Origin: Euglena gracilis
Taxonomy: Eukaryota > Euglenida > Euglenophyceae > Euglenales
Reading direction: 5' to 3'
DNA length: 64,000 bases
NCBI GenBank assembly: GCA_039621445.1
Contig: CP154956.1
Coordinates: forward strand, 37,084,444 to 37,148,443
Below, one piece after another: positions 28,801-40,529 of this stretch. The position numbers and the translations under genes were made by a program. The notes beneath the pieces were generated by a model. That model did no database searches, was not told the DNA's origin, and saw only the letters and a program-made list of their open reading frames with translations. Positions within the stretch are counted from its first letter, which is position 1. Every line of letters starts with the position of its first letter.

Positions 28801-30977
28801 AAAAATCTGATCAAAAGAACTCCTTATACTTTTGATACCCTTCCAAAAAAGGTAAACCGCTCTCCGCAAATAACGGGCAGTGCCCTTTGAGTGGGCAGTG
28901 CCCAAATAACGGGGCAGGGGGCAGGGGGCAGGCCGAAAAAAATGGTTCCAATAATGGTCAACCCGCAATTTTTTTGGCCAAAGATATTAGCGACAACGAA
29001 AATACTCCACAACGCTTGCTGCCGCGAGTGCTTCGCAGCAGGTTTTGGGGGAGGGATAGAAGAAACGGATGGACAGTGGCGTCAGAAGCGATATCGAAGG
29101 ATTTGTCACTCCTCACAAAAGGTCTGTGCAGGAATTCCATGATGATGGGCAGTGCCCAAATAACGGGGCAGGGGGGGGGGGAAGGTCAAAAAGATGGTGC
29201 CAGTAACGGGGCACCCCGCCCCGTTATTTGGGAGGGGGGGTTTACAATTGTTCACAAAAAAACCTTCACTGAAAAAAACTGCACAAAATTCTGCTGTGCT
29301 GCCACACCATAACAGTGCAAAAAAAAGCTGCAGGGTACATGTTTTCCCCCTAATGGCCAGCCCACTGGGGCAATGGCAGTCACGGTCAACCCCCTGCCCC
29401 CCCCCCCCACACCTGCTGGGTGGTAGAGGCTCCCGGCGCGTGGGAGGAGGGCGCCGGAGAGGCGGACTGCTGCTGAAGCCGCCGACACTCGGCCTCGAGG
29501 GCTGCAGCGAGGGGGGTAGACCAGGGTTTCCCGCAGGCATGACGTTTCAAGGCGCCTGAAAAAACCTCAAATGAGCCTCAAATTTCTTGAGAAAAATGCT
29601 GTAAAATCCCTTTAAAGAAATCATTCTGGCAGAATTGTCTCCAACCGAGCCAGAATGAAAACACAAAACCTCCGCAAAAAGAAAAAAACAGGCCAACTCC
29701 TGGGGGAAAAAATGATTTCTGGCTTCGCAAACTTTTCCCAAATGAGTTTTTTGAACGTTTTTGTTTTTAGGCAAACACTGACGTTGTTCGATGCCCAGAC
29801 GCCCTGAAAAATACTGTCTTGAAAAGCCCCAAAGTGTACTTAATATTTGACAAAACACCTTAAATAATAAAAAGTCTAGTTTCATGTACGAAAGGCCAGT
29901 TGGAGGGGTCCGGACCCCGTCAAGCGGGGAACCGCCGGAGCCGCGGGCTGATCGAGCAAAAGCCAAAAATAAGACCCCAGATTTTAAGACCTCCCTGAGG
30001 GCCAAAGTGCCGGGGACGGCGAAAATCTTATCTGAAAAAATTACCAAGAACCCCAATTTAAGAAAGGAAAATGATGAAACTTCAAAACTTTTGCGATTTT
30101 TGAAGTCCAAAAAAAAATGCCAAATGTCAATTTACACCAAATTACATATGGCAGAAAAATTCAATAATACCCCCAAAAACAAGAGCCCTCCCTGGACGTT
30201 TCCAGCAACGGACCCGGGGCCTTATTCGAGGGGTTTAAAGCTGGACACCTTCTCATGTCAAACTTCAAAGAGGGACACAAGTAGGGAGCCCCCTGGAGCT
30301 GACACCCCAGACCTTTCCCCCCCCCCCCGGCCTCTAAGGAATCCCTGTGGCCCAATGAGTGGACCGGAACCAACCGCCTCAGACCCCCCACGCCGCAACG
30401 GCCCCCTCCGACTACCCCACCAGGGGTACTTTTTAAGACTGGAGGGGAAGGGGGTCCCCCCGCCCACCCACACTCTGGGGGGGGAGGGCGCCTCCTGGGG
30501 GGGGGGGTCCCGGGGGACTCACCCACTTTTCCCTGAAAATGGCCAAAAAAATTGCGAAAATGCCAAAAAAACACCATTTTAAAAAAAATTCGCCGCCTTC
30601 GGTGCCGAAAAGTATATCCCACCCCCCTCCGGGGGGGCCCCCCGGGGGGGCTCGGCCGGCCCGGCCCCGGGGTCCACAACTAAAAACCCACACCCTCGGC
30701 CATAGGGGGTTTCACAGAAAATGGACGGCCCCCCGCAGGCATACAAACAAACGATATGTATGTCCGGCGTTGGAAACATTTTGCACAGAAGGCGAACATG
30801 AGCAGATCGCACGCCCGCACGTGCACTGGCACGCACACGCCGGTTCCGCACACCCTGGCACCGTCGTTCGTATCCGTGGCGCAGCCCACCCACCGCCTCC
30901 TCCAGCGCTACGAGGTACCGCCACCTCTCTACATCCACCTCCACCGTCTGGCCCGCCTCTGGGATAGCTGCCAAATC
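20366..30977 (-). CDS. Coiled-coil protein, four linked exons, gene unidentified
   Basis: Exons 30977-30890 (VEVDVERWRYLVALEEAV), 29501-29413 (LEAECRRLQQQSAS), 26112-26072 (VRELQQRLSDAER) and 20507-20366 (LAEEVHAAQSRIAQLEAAH, then KRRCQQLYGHLLVK). Splice phases agree at all three junctions (donors GTGG|GTGGGC, CAG|GTGTGG, GCAG|GTGGTC), and together they make 120 codons. The last three exons give heptad-like Leu/Ala/Glu/Gln patterns typical of a dimeric coiled coil. Both outer ends are phase 0 and neither a start nor a stop is identified, so the gene is incomplete as drawn. The intron from 26071 to 20508 is 5.6 kb, mostly simple repeat. It may be the C-terminal part of the exon set at 33-39 kb; no function is assigned. 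Confidence 0.6.
20554..20790. repeat. (TG)n array with TTGCGTG/TTGTGTG interruptions
   Basis: Start of the giant simple-repeat intron of the coiled-coil gene, directly beside exon 20507-20366. It is nearly pure TG with two GAGTTGCGTGTTGTG interruptions, suggesting internal duplication. Confidence 0.95.
20790..21590. repeat. Very G-rich GGGT/GGGA tract
   Basis: About 800 bp with almost no C or A on the plus strand: runs of three to twelve or more G separated by single T, A or TG. It has strong G-quadruplex potential on the plus strand, which is the template strand of the minus-strand gene. Confidence 0.95.
21590..24540. repeat. Tetranucleotide mosaic of TGAG, TGGG and TGCG
   Basis: Higher-order blocks: TGAG/TGGG mixtures to about 23050, then TGCG/TGGG alternation (GTGCGTGCGTGG units) to about 24540. 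Single-base variants differ between blocks, as expected from slippage plus unequal exchange. It translates openly in several frames but is not coding. Confidence 0.95.
24540..25534. repeat. (TGAG)n array
   Basis: About 1 kb of TGAG units, increasingly homogeneous toward 25534, with a few TGCG and GAGA variants. Confidence 0.95.
25535..25935. repeat. TG, TGGG and (TTGTGTG)n heptamer blocks
   Basis: Short TG and TGGG arrays followed by heptamer TTGTGTG repeats (from about 25672). The same heptamer, on the other strand, forms the array at 47.8-49.2 kb. Exon 26112-26072 follows about 135 bp further on. Confidence 0.9.
26160..27600. other. AT-rich intron of the coiled-coil gene, nothing recognised
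   Basis: No open frame with family similarity, no RNA gene and no clear terminal repeats. It holds A-rich runs and isolated G runs. Confidence 0.4.
27620..28170 (-). other. GC-rich Pro/Ala-rich open stretch, possible exon
   Basis: The minus strand encodes Pro-, Gly- and Ala-rich sequence between about 27950 and 27650. The composition differs sharply from the AT-rich flanks, but no motif or unambiguous splice pair supports a gene. Low confidence. Confidence 0.2.
28274..28342. repeat. (GGAC)n/(AGAC)n microsatellite
   Basis: Tetranucleotide GGAC and AGAC repeats. A similar but longer GGAC array lies at about 50112-50200. Confidence 0.9.
28367..28450 (-). other. Possible exon with one hydrophobic helix
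   Basis: The minus strand reads VPSMLFGVGFATILQWCG and ends at a consensus-like donor ATGTTG|GTAAGG. No nearby acceptor AG fits well and no family is recognised. It may be an exon of the coiled-coil gene, a nested gene, or chance. Confidence 0.25.
28850..29240. repeat. Inverted repeats of the AAATAACGGGGC type
   Basis: Three copies of GCCCAAATAACGGG(G)CAG and one reverse-complement copy CCCCGTTATTTGGG with a G run. This resembles the C(n)AAATAA family at 5334 and 57060. Boundaries unclear. Confidence 0.45.
29534..29880. mobile_element. Relative of the 11868-12283 element
   Basis: Shares GCCAACTC, a GGGGGAAAAAA run, GATTTCTG, ATGCCCAGA and CACCTTAAA-A words in the same order as the element that forms intron 3 of the transporter gene. 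The left end CAGGCATGACG is clear; no matching right end or target copy was found. It lies in the intron upstream of exon 29501-29413. Confidence 0.5.
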
Positions 30978-31039
30978 CTGGGTACGGCGCATGGTCGGTG
31001 CAAGAGTGCACGCGTGCCTGTGCGTGTGTACCACACAAC

Positions 31040-31475
31040 TCTTTAAGAGGCGTTGCTGGGCTGGGGCTAGAAATGTGGGCTGGCCAGCCTGTCCCCCCCC
31101 CCGAACCTGGGGGGGGGGGGGGGGACTGACCCCGGTTGCACCTGAGCTGGGCCGGACTGGGCCGAAATCGGGCAACTCCTCCCCCAAAAATGACCTGCAA
31201 AACACGGTGTTGAAATAAATGAACATCTGGTAACCCCCCTAAAAAAAAAACGCCCAAAAAGCCCCAGAACGCCATTTTTGGAAATTTTTTGAACGCCTTT
31301 TTCAAATATGTTCAGTGCTTTGGGGGTTTGTGCCAAAAAAACATATTCTCGGCCCATTTTCGACACAGGGGCAAGCTGGGCTAAACGCACCTCCTAAAAA
31401 GGGGGGGGGGTGCGGTTGGGCTGGGCCAAAACCGGGGTTGGCTGCAGCAGCCCCCCCAGGAGAGTATACCCTCCA
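31040..31475. mobile_element. G/C-run element related to 1865-2345
   Basis: Contains the family words GGGGCTAGAAATGTGGGCTGG, a C-run/G-run block, AAATGACCTGCAAAACAC and GGGGTTGGCTGCAGC in the same order as 1865-2345 and 16160-16560. No clean terminal repeat or target duplication. Confidence 0.5.
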
Positions 31476-31479
31476 TTTC

Positions 31480-32200
31480 GGCATGGAGGAATTTTTTTCA
31501 GACGTTGCACGTGGGAAAAAATGTTCCTGATCACCTTCTTTGTTAAAACGGCAACTTCCGACACACAGTTAACTTCACAACCTTCAGATGGAGATTGTGA
31601 AATGGATCCAAGCCACCGGCGTCACTGATGTGACCATGGCTGCATGGAGTAGTCAATAACCCCCATTGCAAAACCTGTAAAGAGCCCCACCAGCGCACAG
31701 TTGACGGCTGCACAACAAAACTGCATAATTTGTGGTTTGTTCTTAAATGATCTGAAATGTCTGAAATCGATGCAACACAGGTTTTGCCACAAAAGAAAAA
31801 TGGATCCTACCTGATGCACCCTCCCTGGAGCCTCAAAATCCTGATTTTCTGCCTGGAACCACCGCAAAAGAGCACTAGCCGCCCTCACGTGTGAGTAGTC
31901 TCTGCTGAACCCCCAGCCATTACCCAAGGGGGAGGAGCATCCAAGCATTACTTAAATTGGCTGTCCTTTCTGGAGTCAGCCTGCAATGTGGCTTTGAAGG
32001 AAAGGGGAGGAGCTATTGGATCAGTCCAGACAAAGAGAACCAATATGCCTGCCACCGTCTCAATGACTCCATGTTGTGGAGCCAGAGAAAGAAGAGAGAG
32101 AGCAGAGAGAGCAGCAAAACACAGAAAGATGGATCATAACACATTTTTTAACAGGACCGGGCAATTTACCAGTGTGTGAGAATCTTGAGCCTTTGGCACG
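31480..32200. other. No feature recognised
   Basis: A minus-strand frame near 31730-31620 encodes a hydrophobic stretch (NCALVGLFTGFAMGV), but nothing else supports an exon. Confidence 0.3.
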
Positions 32201-32202
32201 CA

Positions 32203-32273
<71 letters not shown>
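32203..32273. repeat. (CA)n microsatellite
   Basis: Pure CA dinucleotide array. Confidence 0.95.
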
Positions 32274-32275
<2 letters not shown>

Positions 32276-33257
32276 TCATGGGCATTTACTGACCCACTTG
32301 CATGCACACATGCACACCTCGCCCGGGAGGGCATCCCCGACAGGGCTATGGCTCCACTGCCGGGGGGTCGGGGACCGCCTCCACAGCCCACTTGTGCCAG
32401 GCAGGGCAGCCTCCTCTCCCACGCCCATCCAACCTTAAGGCGGGCTTCGAATTTTCCATACGACGCCAGCACGGGCATCCGAGGATCAGGGGAAACGGGG
32501 CTCAGCTGAGACTTCTTTGGGGGGGGGGGGTTATGGTCCTAAAAAAAATGCTACTTCGAGCAGCAAAGAAGGTCTCCAACCCCAAAGAAGGTCTCCAACT
32601 TCCACCCACTCGCCCTCCCTCACCCCCTTTCCGGGCCACCAACTTCAAAAAACCCTTTGGCGGGCTCAACTTGCAGAGATAGAGGGGATAACTTGGGCCA
32701 GCCGAGGAGTACTGTGGAAGTTGCGCCACAAGACAGCTGTCCCATGCCTGTCCCCAATCTGGGGAGACATCCACCCCCCAGGAGCGCTCCACGGATGGCG
32801 GTCAGCGCTGTCCCCCGTCAGCGCTGGCATCGCGCTGTCCGTGTGACCCGCGTGACCCCGACTGGCCCCGCCTGGTCGAGATTTGCGGAGGAGGATGCGG
32901 AGGACCTGGGCGACATGGGGCTGGAGGCGGGGGACGAGCCCGACACAGACTCGAGGGCCGCGGCGGCGGCCACGACGACGACCGTGTTGGGGGCGGCCCT
33001 GGGCAGGGGGAGGTTGTGTGACGTGTGCCTGGCACGACGGGGTGGAGGTCTCCCACGCGCCAGGACACTCACCACCCCCGCACGCAAGCGCAACGTGCGG
33101 CTGGTCAGCGGAGTCCAAATAACACTCAAACCCAACCTTCGAGAGGCCCATGCCCCCGTTCGCTATGGGCATGACCTATGGGTCTCGTGCCGGGGCACCG
33201 CTCGGTACGAGGCACGGAGTCACCCTGTCCCCTCGTGGTCATCCCCCTCACACACAC

Positions 33258-36200
33258 GGCACACCGGGCGGCCAGCGACGCCGCCGCGCTCCGCAGCGCC
33301 GCCAGCCGCCGGGCGTTCACCAGCGGCCGGCCGACCGGCGGGCAGCGCCGGCGCGGGCAGCGGCCCTCCGCGGCGCCGGTCACCGCCCGGCACACCGCCG
33401 CCCACCGCGGCAGCGCCACGGCCCCAGGCCGCTGGGCCCCCCTTCGCCCCCGCCCCACACACCGGTATGACACACCGAAGAAGGCCGACCTCCCCCAATT
33501 GAGTGGTCACTGGAACACCTTCCCCTCCCCCTTGCTCTTGACACACCAAAGCACAGTGAAAGTACATTTGGCACAGGGGTGTGTCATGGGCAAGCCGTGC
33601 CACAGGCACTGTGCCATGGGGCAAAAGGCACTTTGGGTACGGGGAAAGTGGGGTAATGAACAAGCCGTGTCAAGGACAGGGGGGTAGTCAGCAAGCTTTG
33701 GGGACCCGGGAGCAGCGGCATGGTCGCTGGCCTGCAGGATGCCCTCCTCGCAGCGCAGTCCGTCGCGTCCGGTGGGCTCAGCCCCCGCGCTGTGCATCAC
33801 ATGCAGGGGTGAAGAGCCCCCCCCAGAGCTGTGCGAGAGGGCCTGGGGGGGTCCCAGCCCAGAGGTGCAGGACTGGGGAGGGGTCCGCGGGACGCCTGCA
33901 TTGCTGCCGTTCCTAAACTTCCCCCAAAACATACAGCCCCCCACAGCTTCACATTTGACGGGATCTCAAGACCAGCTGGGGAGCAGGGCGTCCAGCTCAG
34001 AAGTTGGAAAATTCGGGTTGCCTAGAAAAAGGCACTGGCTGAGCCCCCCCTACCCCACCATGGGGGTCCCAGACTGAAGCTGGGCCCAACACCAGGGTCA
34101 AACCAGGGGCCGAAGACTGAAGCTGAAAAAAAATGCCCAAAATAACTGCCAATTATGCAAAAAGTTAATTTTGACCAAAGTTTGTCCCCATTTCCAACCC
34201 ATTTTTGTCCATTTGGGGGTCCATTTTTGGCCCATTCTTGCACCTCCAAGAGCAAAAAGAAAAAGAAAAATGTTCCCGACAAGCTGCCATTCAGGTGGCT
34301 GGAAAATATATCAAACTCGTTGATGAGGGGGGGGGGGGGATCCGAGGCTGGAAAAAGGCTGCTGGCTGGAACGGACCTCCAGGGGGATGGGGTCCACTTC
34401 GGCTCAAGCGACGGTCTGATGGGGAGGCGGTTGGGTTTAGAGGAGACCGAACTTTGACGTCCTTCACCTGTAATCAACTGCCAATCTACCCCAAAAGGTT
34501 CTTTTGCACCCCCAGGTTTCCCTTCAATGGGAGATTTTAGCCGAAATTTATCGTTCCTTGTGAATCGTCGTAACATCTACCCAACAACCCAATGGGTCAA
34601 TGGGTGGTAAAATCAGACTCCCTGGGGGGGGGGGGCTGTACCTGGGGCGAGGGGCCTTTGAAAGTGAGGAGGCTTTATATTGGGGGGGGGGCTCTTTATC
34701 GCTGCAATTCCATTTCCTTTGTGGTGCTGGCGTACTCCCCAGGTTTCCCTCGGGGGAGGGGGAGGGGACAAGGGCATTGTTAAGCCAGCCCCCACCGAGT
34801 TTCCTCATTTCAATCAAACTGAAACGCTCACACATACGACAGGGCACACAACAAAACCGCACAGACGGACGCCAGCACACACCCTTCCGGGGACAGCGCC
34901 GACCCCTCCAGCAGCACGTACTCCCCATCACGCTCCTGATGGACATACGCGGAGCACTGCAGCGGCGGAAGGGCGACGTGGCGCAGTCCCCGCCATGGCG
35001 TCGCTTCACGACCCCAAGAGAGGGGGGGGGGGCAGCCCGGATTGGAAAACTTGGCTGGACAAAGGTTGCCGGCTGACCCCGCCCCGTGGGGTTCCCTGGC
35101 TGGAAGTGGTCTGAGCTGCGGGGGTCCAACCCGGTGCCAAAAAAGAGCCGCCAGAAAGCCCCAAAGTCAACGCATTGTCAAATCGTTTACGTTCGGGGCG
35201 TGGATCCACTCACGTCAGCGCCGCCCTGGCTCCCGCACGTCCACCGCCCACCCGGTCCACTGCTGCACGAACTGCTCGAAGGCCACCGCCAGCGCCTCGC
35301 ACTGCCGACGCGGCGCCGCGGCGGACTCTCAACCCGCAAACAACATCCCCAAACCTGTCGGCCGGTCTGCAGCCGTACCAAACGAAACAACAGCAACAAC
35401 GTCAACAACAAGATGGGCCCAGCTGGGGGGAAACGAGGGGAAAGCAACAGCATATTGCCTGGAGGGCTCGTGAGCGCTTCTTACCCACCGCACCCCGGGT
35501 CTCAGTCAGCCAGCACCTTTTTTTTTTCTAATTCAGCGTAAAGAGCCGAAAAGATTCTTGGAAATGGGTCAAAATAACTAAAACAATTGCCATCATCTTT
35601 GATATTCATATTGGCTTTCACCTTTTTCCATTTTTTTGTGAAGATCGGTGTGAACTGACACTCCTGGTCAAAAAATAAGCCTCTGGTACATCTCTCTGCC
35701 AAAGACTTTTCCACATCGTTAAGCTTCCGCTGCAGCATTTCCTGGCAAATAAAACAGATAAGTTCACTGGGTGCCCTCACCACCACCCCAGCTGATCTGA
35801 GAGCCGGAAGGAGGGGTTGGGGTTGGCGGTGTCCCACCCATCCCCAGCTCACCAGTCTTTAAAGTCCTCGGCTTCATACCACAGACCACCCGTTTGGAGC
35901 ATGGCCCGATTGCCTTCCCACGCATCCACCCCCCCCCCCGCGCCCGGAGCCGCGGCGCCCCCGCAGGGCCGCGTCGCTCGGCAGCGCCGCAATGTCGGGC
36001 CGGGCCACGGCGATCGGGGCGGGCGGGGCCAGCGCGTCGTCCGCAGCCCGCCTCCAGGCCCCGGCAGTCACCGCCCCCCTTCTCGGGTCCCGCGGCAGCC
36101 CCGGCCCCGCCCGGGCCGGGTCAGCGGCGGGGGCCTGCCCGCAGTGCCTCCACGAGCCCCCCGAGGTCCGCCACGGGGAAGTGCGCCGCCAGCCGGCCCG

Positions 36201-39079
36201 CCTCGCAGGCGTGGGCCAGCAGGACCCGCGGCGAGGGCGGCGCGGCGCTGTCCGGGGCAGGGCGGCCCCGGGAGCCGCCGGCGGACGATGGGGGAGGGGG
36301 GAGGGGACAACAATGGGGAGTCTGTCATAATTGGCATGAGGTCGCTGGTTGACCCGGCAGCAAACCTCTCATCAATAAGACAACCAGGAAATCCTGGACA
36401 GGAGTTTTTTATTATTGGCCGGGTTCTTTGTGCTACGAGGGGTGTTGTGTTGCAGTGTGCTGTGGTGTGCTGTGCTGTGCTGTGCTGTGCTGTGCTGTGC
36501 TGTGCTGTGCTGTGCTGTGCTGTGCTGTGCTGCGCTGTGCTGGGCTGGGCTGCGCTGGGCTGTGCTGTGCTGTGCTGTGCTGTGCTGTGCTGTGCTGTGC
36601 TGTGCTGTGCTGTGCTGTGCTGTGCTGTGCTGCGCTGGGCTGGGCTGGGCTGTGCTGCGCTGGGCTGGGCTGGGCTGGGGTGGGCTGGGCCAGGGCGGAA
36701 ATAAATAAAAAAAACTCCGCTGTCCCAGCACACTCAGTGAAAAATATACAGGAAATGGGCAAGAAAGTGTGGCATATCTCAGCGAGAACAGGTCGACATC
36801 AGGAAAAAAAAATTGATTCCTGGTATCCTTGGACCAGCGTCCATCCACCCAAATCATCAAAAACTGTGTTTTTCGCCTGTTTAATTTTTGCCCCCGTTCA
36901 AGTCCCAGTCTGGCCCTTGGCCGGCCCTTTGGCCGAAAGGGGGGGGGGGCGGCTGTCCTTAAGGAAATAAAAAAAAACCTTCCTGTCCCTTCAGGACCGC
37001 CCTGGGCTGGGCTGTGCTGTGCTGTGCTGGTGGTGAAGGCCTGGTGGGGGGGGGGGTCGACCCCCCCCACCCACCACAGCATTTTCACCAATTTTGGGAA
37101 AACGGGGATTGTGGCCGGGGAAATATTTGAAAATTTTCCTGAAAAATGAACCCAAAATACATGATTTTTCGATGGAAAACCACATTTTTTTACAGAAAAA
37201 AATCTCAAAATTTCAGGTTAAAAAATGGTAGTTTTAGGAGGGGGGTGAAAAAAAAAATGCAAGTCAAAAAATTGGACCAAATGGTACAGTCAAAATTTAA
37301 TGACATTTTTATCTTGGAATTTTTTGGATTTTCAATGGCATTTTTTTTTGCTTCAAAAACCTCTCAAAATCAAAAATTTTGAGAAAATGTTGAAATTTCG
37401 GAAGGCGTGAAAAAATGGGGGTTTGGGGGGTTTTGGGGGGGGACCTCCTATATAGGTCCCAAAATGGGCCAAAATACACCCGGCGCCTTTGGCGCCGGGA
37501 AAAATTTTTGGTGTTCAAAAATTGTTGCCACTAGAACAACAGGAATTGGTGGTGGGGGGGTAGAGGGGGTGGGGGGTAGTGGTTGACCCCCCACCACCAC
37601 CCTGGCTGTTTGGATTTCCGTTCTGCCCTGGGGGAGGTCCAGGGGTGCAGCGGACACAAACCCACCCCGCGAAGGCGACCTGGGCGTCACTCCCTGCGCG
37701 CAGCGTTCCGCCCGGGTCTTCAGCCGCCTCGGACTGCGCCGTTGCCAGCCGTCCCCTGCCACACCCCCCGGCAGGGGGTGGCTCACCCACCATCGGGTGG
37801 CGGGGGGCGCCCGAGCCCACCGGGGTGCAGGGCAGGGGGCGGGTCGGGAGGGGCGGCAGCACCGCGCCGCGCCAGGAAGCAGCGGCCCGCGCAGTCCTCG
37901 AAGGCGAAGGCGGAGACGAGCCGCCCGCGGAGGTGCCACCCGCGGCGGGTGTCCACCAGCGTGAAACACGCCTGCTGCCATCCCCCTGCGCCCCCCCCCC
38001 CTGGCCGTGGCTCAGTACTACAGCAAATTGGTGGGGTTGCTGCACGCATCAAGCATTTCCTCTCGTTTGCGGTTCCGCAACTCTTTGAGACACAAAACTG
38101 AGGGACCCTGTCATCAACTGCTGACGCTGAACAGACCAAAAAAAAATCCACAAAAAAGCTTAGCACACTGAAAAAGTGACCAAAAAAGCGCACATTTGGG
38201 GTGCCAAAATCCTGGAAATGCAAAATCGGACAACCCTGCCAAAAAGTGTGTTAAAGGAAAAGACGCAACTTGGGGAAAAGGTTTACTTTTCAAAAAAAAA
38301 AGTCTGTAAGTTTTTTTTAAAAAATAACACCCCAAATAACTTTTCCCCCTGCAAAGTTAGTGGACCGAGCTTTGTGGCCCCACACCCTTCAGAGTTATTT
38401 TGGCAGCAACCCAAAAAAAATAATGCTTCTATTCATGGAATAATAAAACATGATGGCATTTCAGATGACTTTTGTGTTAATCGCTTCCTGATTTCCCAAA
38501 AAGACGCATCATTTTCAACATTTTTCCTATTTTAAAGAGGGGGGTCTTCCCTTCCTTGGATGGCCTTCCCCCCTGCAAAGTTATTTGGGCACAGGCACTG
38601 CAAAATTATTTGGGGGGTTAGTAACAGAAAATGGATAATGCCAGAAGAAACTAGAACATAAAACATGTGTGAACAAATGCAAAAAAGTGCAACTTGGCAA
38701 AGATAACGCTGAAGCTTGGGGAAAACATGAACAAAAAAAGCAAAAAAAAGTGACAGAAGATGCACAATGTCAGCAAAACCCAAACGGTGCAGGAAAACGG
38801 TCAAACTCTGCAACGTTTGCAACTCTTCACCTGTCAGGGCGGAGCAAGATAAAGTTTGGAGTGGGTTTTTGTGGTGGATCTATTTTGGGAAGGGGGAGGG
38901 TCCTCCCACCACCCAGGACAGGTCTCGGGTCCAACCGTCTCGGCTGTCCGGCCCCGGCTGCAGGGGCGTGGGCGGGAGGCGAAGCGGTCGAAGTGGTCCT
39001 TCAGGCCGCCGTATACGTCCGCCAGGCAGGCGGAGAGGCCCGCGTGGGCGGCGCCGGGGACGGGCACCGGGGCGGCCAT
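33258..39079 (-). CDS. Unidentified protein-coding exon set
   Basis: Protein-like minus-strand exons, in order: 39079 to about 38930 (start codon; LADVYGGLKDHFDRFA), 37971-37863 (CFTLVDTRRGWHLRGRLVSA, FEDCAGRCFLARR), about 36270-36150 (VLLAHACEAGRLAAHFPVAD), about 36070-35940 (WRRAADDALAPPAPIAVARP), 35301-35239 (CEALAVAFEQFVQQWTGWAV), 34956-34867 (AYVHQERDGEYVLLEGSAL) and 33431-33258 (RWAAVCRAVTG, ARRLAALRSAAASLAARC). The last three join in phase 0 with GT donors and AG acceptors. The earlier joins are not resolved; one or two may use GC donors. I recognise no family. The 3' end is phase 0, compatible with the coiled-coil exon at 30977, so this may be the N-terminal part of that gene. The Ser-rich stretch at 32980-32870 could be a linking exon. 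Confidence 0.45.
36440..36690. repeat. (TGTGC)n pentamer array with TGGGC and TGCGC variants
   Basis: About 250 bp of TGTGC units; the 3' part changes to TGGGC. It is split by the element at 36691, and TGGGC/TGTGC units resume at 37005. Confidence 0.95.
36691..37004. mobile_element. CAGGGCGG-family hAT-like element, exact 8-bp target duplication
   Basis: The ends are CAGGGCGG and CCGCCCTG. The 8-mer GGCTGGGC is repeated exactly at 36683-36690 and 37005-37012, inside the pentamer array. Interior signature CATCCACCCAAATCATCAAA. It is a close sister of the element at 46971-47285. No coding capacity. Confidence 0.8.
37020..37660. repeat. Repeat related to 49655-49925
   Basis: Shares GGCCTGGTGG plus G run, CAGCATTTTCACCAATTT, TGGTGGTGGGGGGGT and CACCCTGGCTGTTTGG, and ends TTCCGTTCTGCCCTGGGG, all in the same order as the 49.7-kb element. 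A hairpin CCCGGCGCC-TTT-GGCGCCGGG is at 37479-37499. Confidence 0.5.
38100..38830. other. AT-rich intron stretch, nothing recognised
   Basis: No coding frame or RNA gene recognised. GCAAAATTATTTGGG-like words near 38344 and 38605 suggest a decayed inverted-repeat element. Confidence 0.35.
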
Positions 39080-39861
39080 GCTGTGGCCCGGCCCGTCAGG
39101 CGGGGCGGGGGCGGGGCAGGCGGCAGGGGGGGCCAGCCCCCATCAGCGTGGGAGGCCGGGTGGTGGGGGTGTGGCACCGCGAGGGTGGGAGGTGGCTGTG
39201 AGAGAGATTGAGATAGGGGGGGGTCAGGGTGGAGATGGGGTGGCGACCGCGCCTCTCCGCCCCCAAAACAACGACCCGGACAGCCTCGCCAATCCCCACT
39301 CGGAAGCAGACCGGCCCGGATTTGACCAACCCAGGGAGCAGAAAGTCCGCATGGGGAATCGGTGGGCGGTGGACAGAAAGCCTGCCTCGAATTGATTGGT
39401 CTGGCATCCGGTCTTGGGCTGCGTACTGCTTTATTTTGCCATGCACGCGTTCACAACTTGTGAGGTATGCAAGTGACAGGAGAGGGAAAGGGAGCTCGGG
39501 TGATGGCAAAGGTGCCGGGGTTGGAGGTGCAGAGGAGTGCTGGATGCGGGAGTTCGAGGGTGAGAAGGCTTCGGTGGCAGGAGGGACAGGTCCGATGGGG
39601 ACCGATGTAGTGTGCCAGTGTGGGGGTCAGGCCAGGAACGTGTCGTCCATGTCAGTTTCCTGTGACGTGATGTGGAGGGGGGGGGCACGGCGCACGGTGA
39701 CCAGCGATGCACCGACGAAAGGTTACAAGCCCCATCACATTGCTTGGTACTGCAGACCTGCAGACCTGAGTATAAATATGCGCGGATTTTGCATCGCTAG
39801 GTGGCATAGCATATGGCAGACCAAGCTGAATGGTCAGGTTGGCCGGCGGGAAGGACCTGCC

Positions 39862-40494
39862 TTATACTCTGGACGGGCACAGGCACAGCACAGTGTGCAC
39901 CCGCTCAATGACAAGCTTCAGCTCCGCCATCACGGGGCTGCGCTGCATTTGGTCCTTCACGGTGTACAGCAGCCCCGCGTTGCCGCACCCATCCTTGTTG
40001 TCCGCCTGAGCCATAGAGAAGCAAAACCCCCTGATAAATGCGCAGGGCCCTAATTATGTGCAGAGCCAGATAAATGCGCACCCCCCAAGGGTCTGAAACT
40101 ACCTTCTCAAAAAGTGCGCACCCCCCCAAAGGAAAAATAACTGCTTGTCACATCTCAAGTCGGAAAACGCACACAATTTTCAGAACTGTCCTTCTCAGAC
40201 CAAATATTTATATCGTCCAAGCCCAAATTTGACACGCAATCACTTGAGTCATTGCTTGACATCACAAGAAGGGGAAAAACTGAAAGAGAGTGGTGGAAAC
40301 TTAAGTATTTTGTGTTTTGCCCTAACTATGCGTGTCCTAACAAGTGCGCACCCCTTGGGGTCGAAACTACGTCCTTAAAATGTGCACGCCCGTGTGAGTG
40401 GGGTACACCCCCCAATGCAAAATGCAGGAGATGGGGAAACCCAATGCGTGGGGGTGGCACAGCTGTACACTGTCTGGCTCTTCGTCCTCCAATG

Positions 40495-40529
<35 letters not shown>

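Noticed and set aside
35817-36704. Plus-strand frame of 295 codons
   Set aside because: It overlaps better-supported minus-strand exon-like blocks and runs into the TGTGC repeat.
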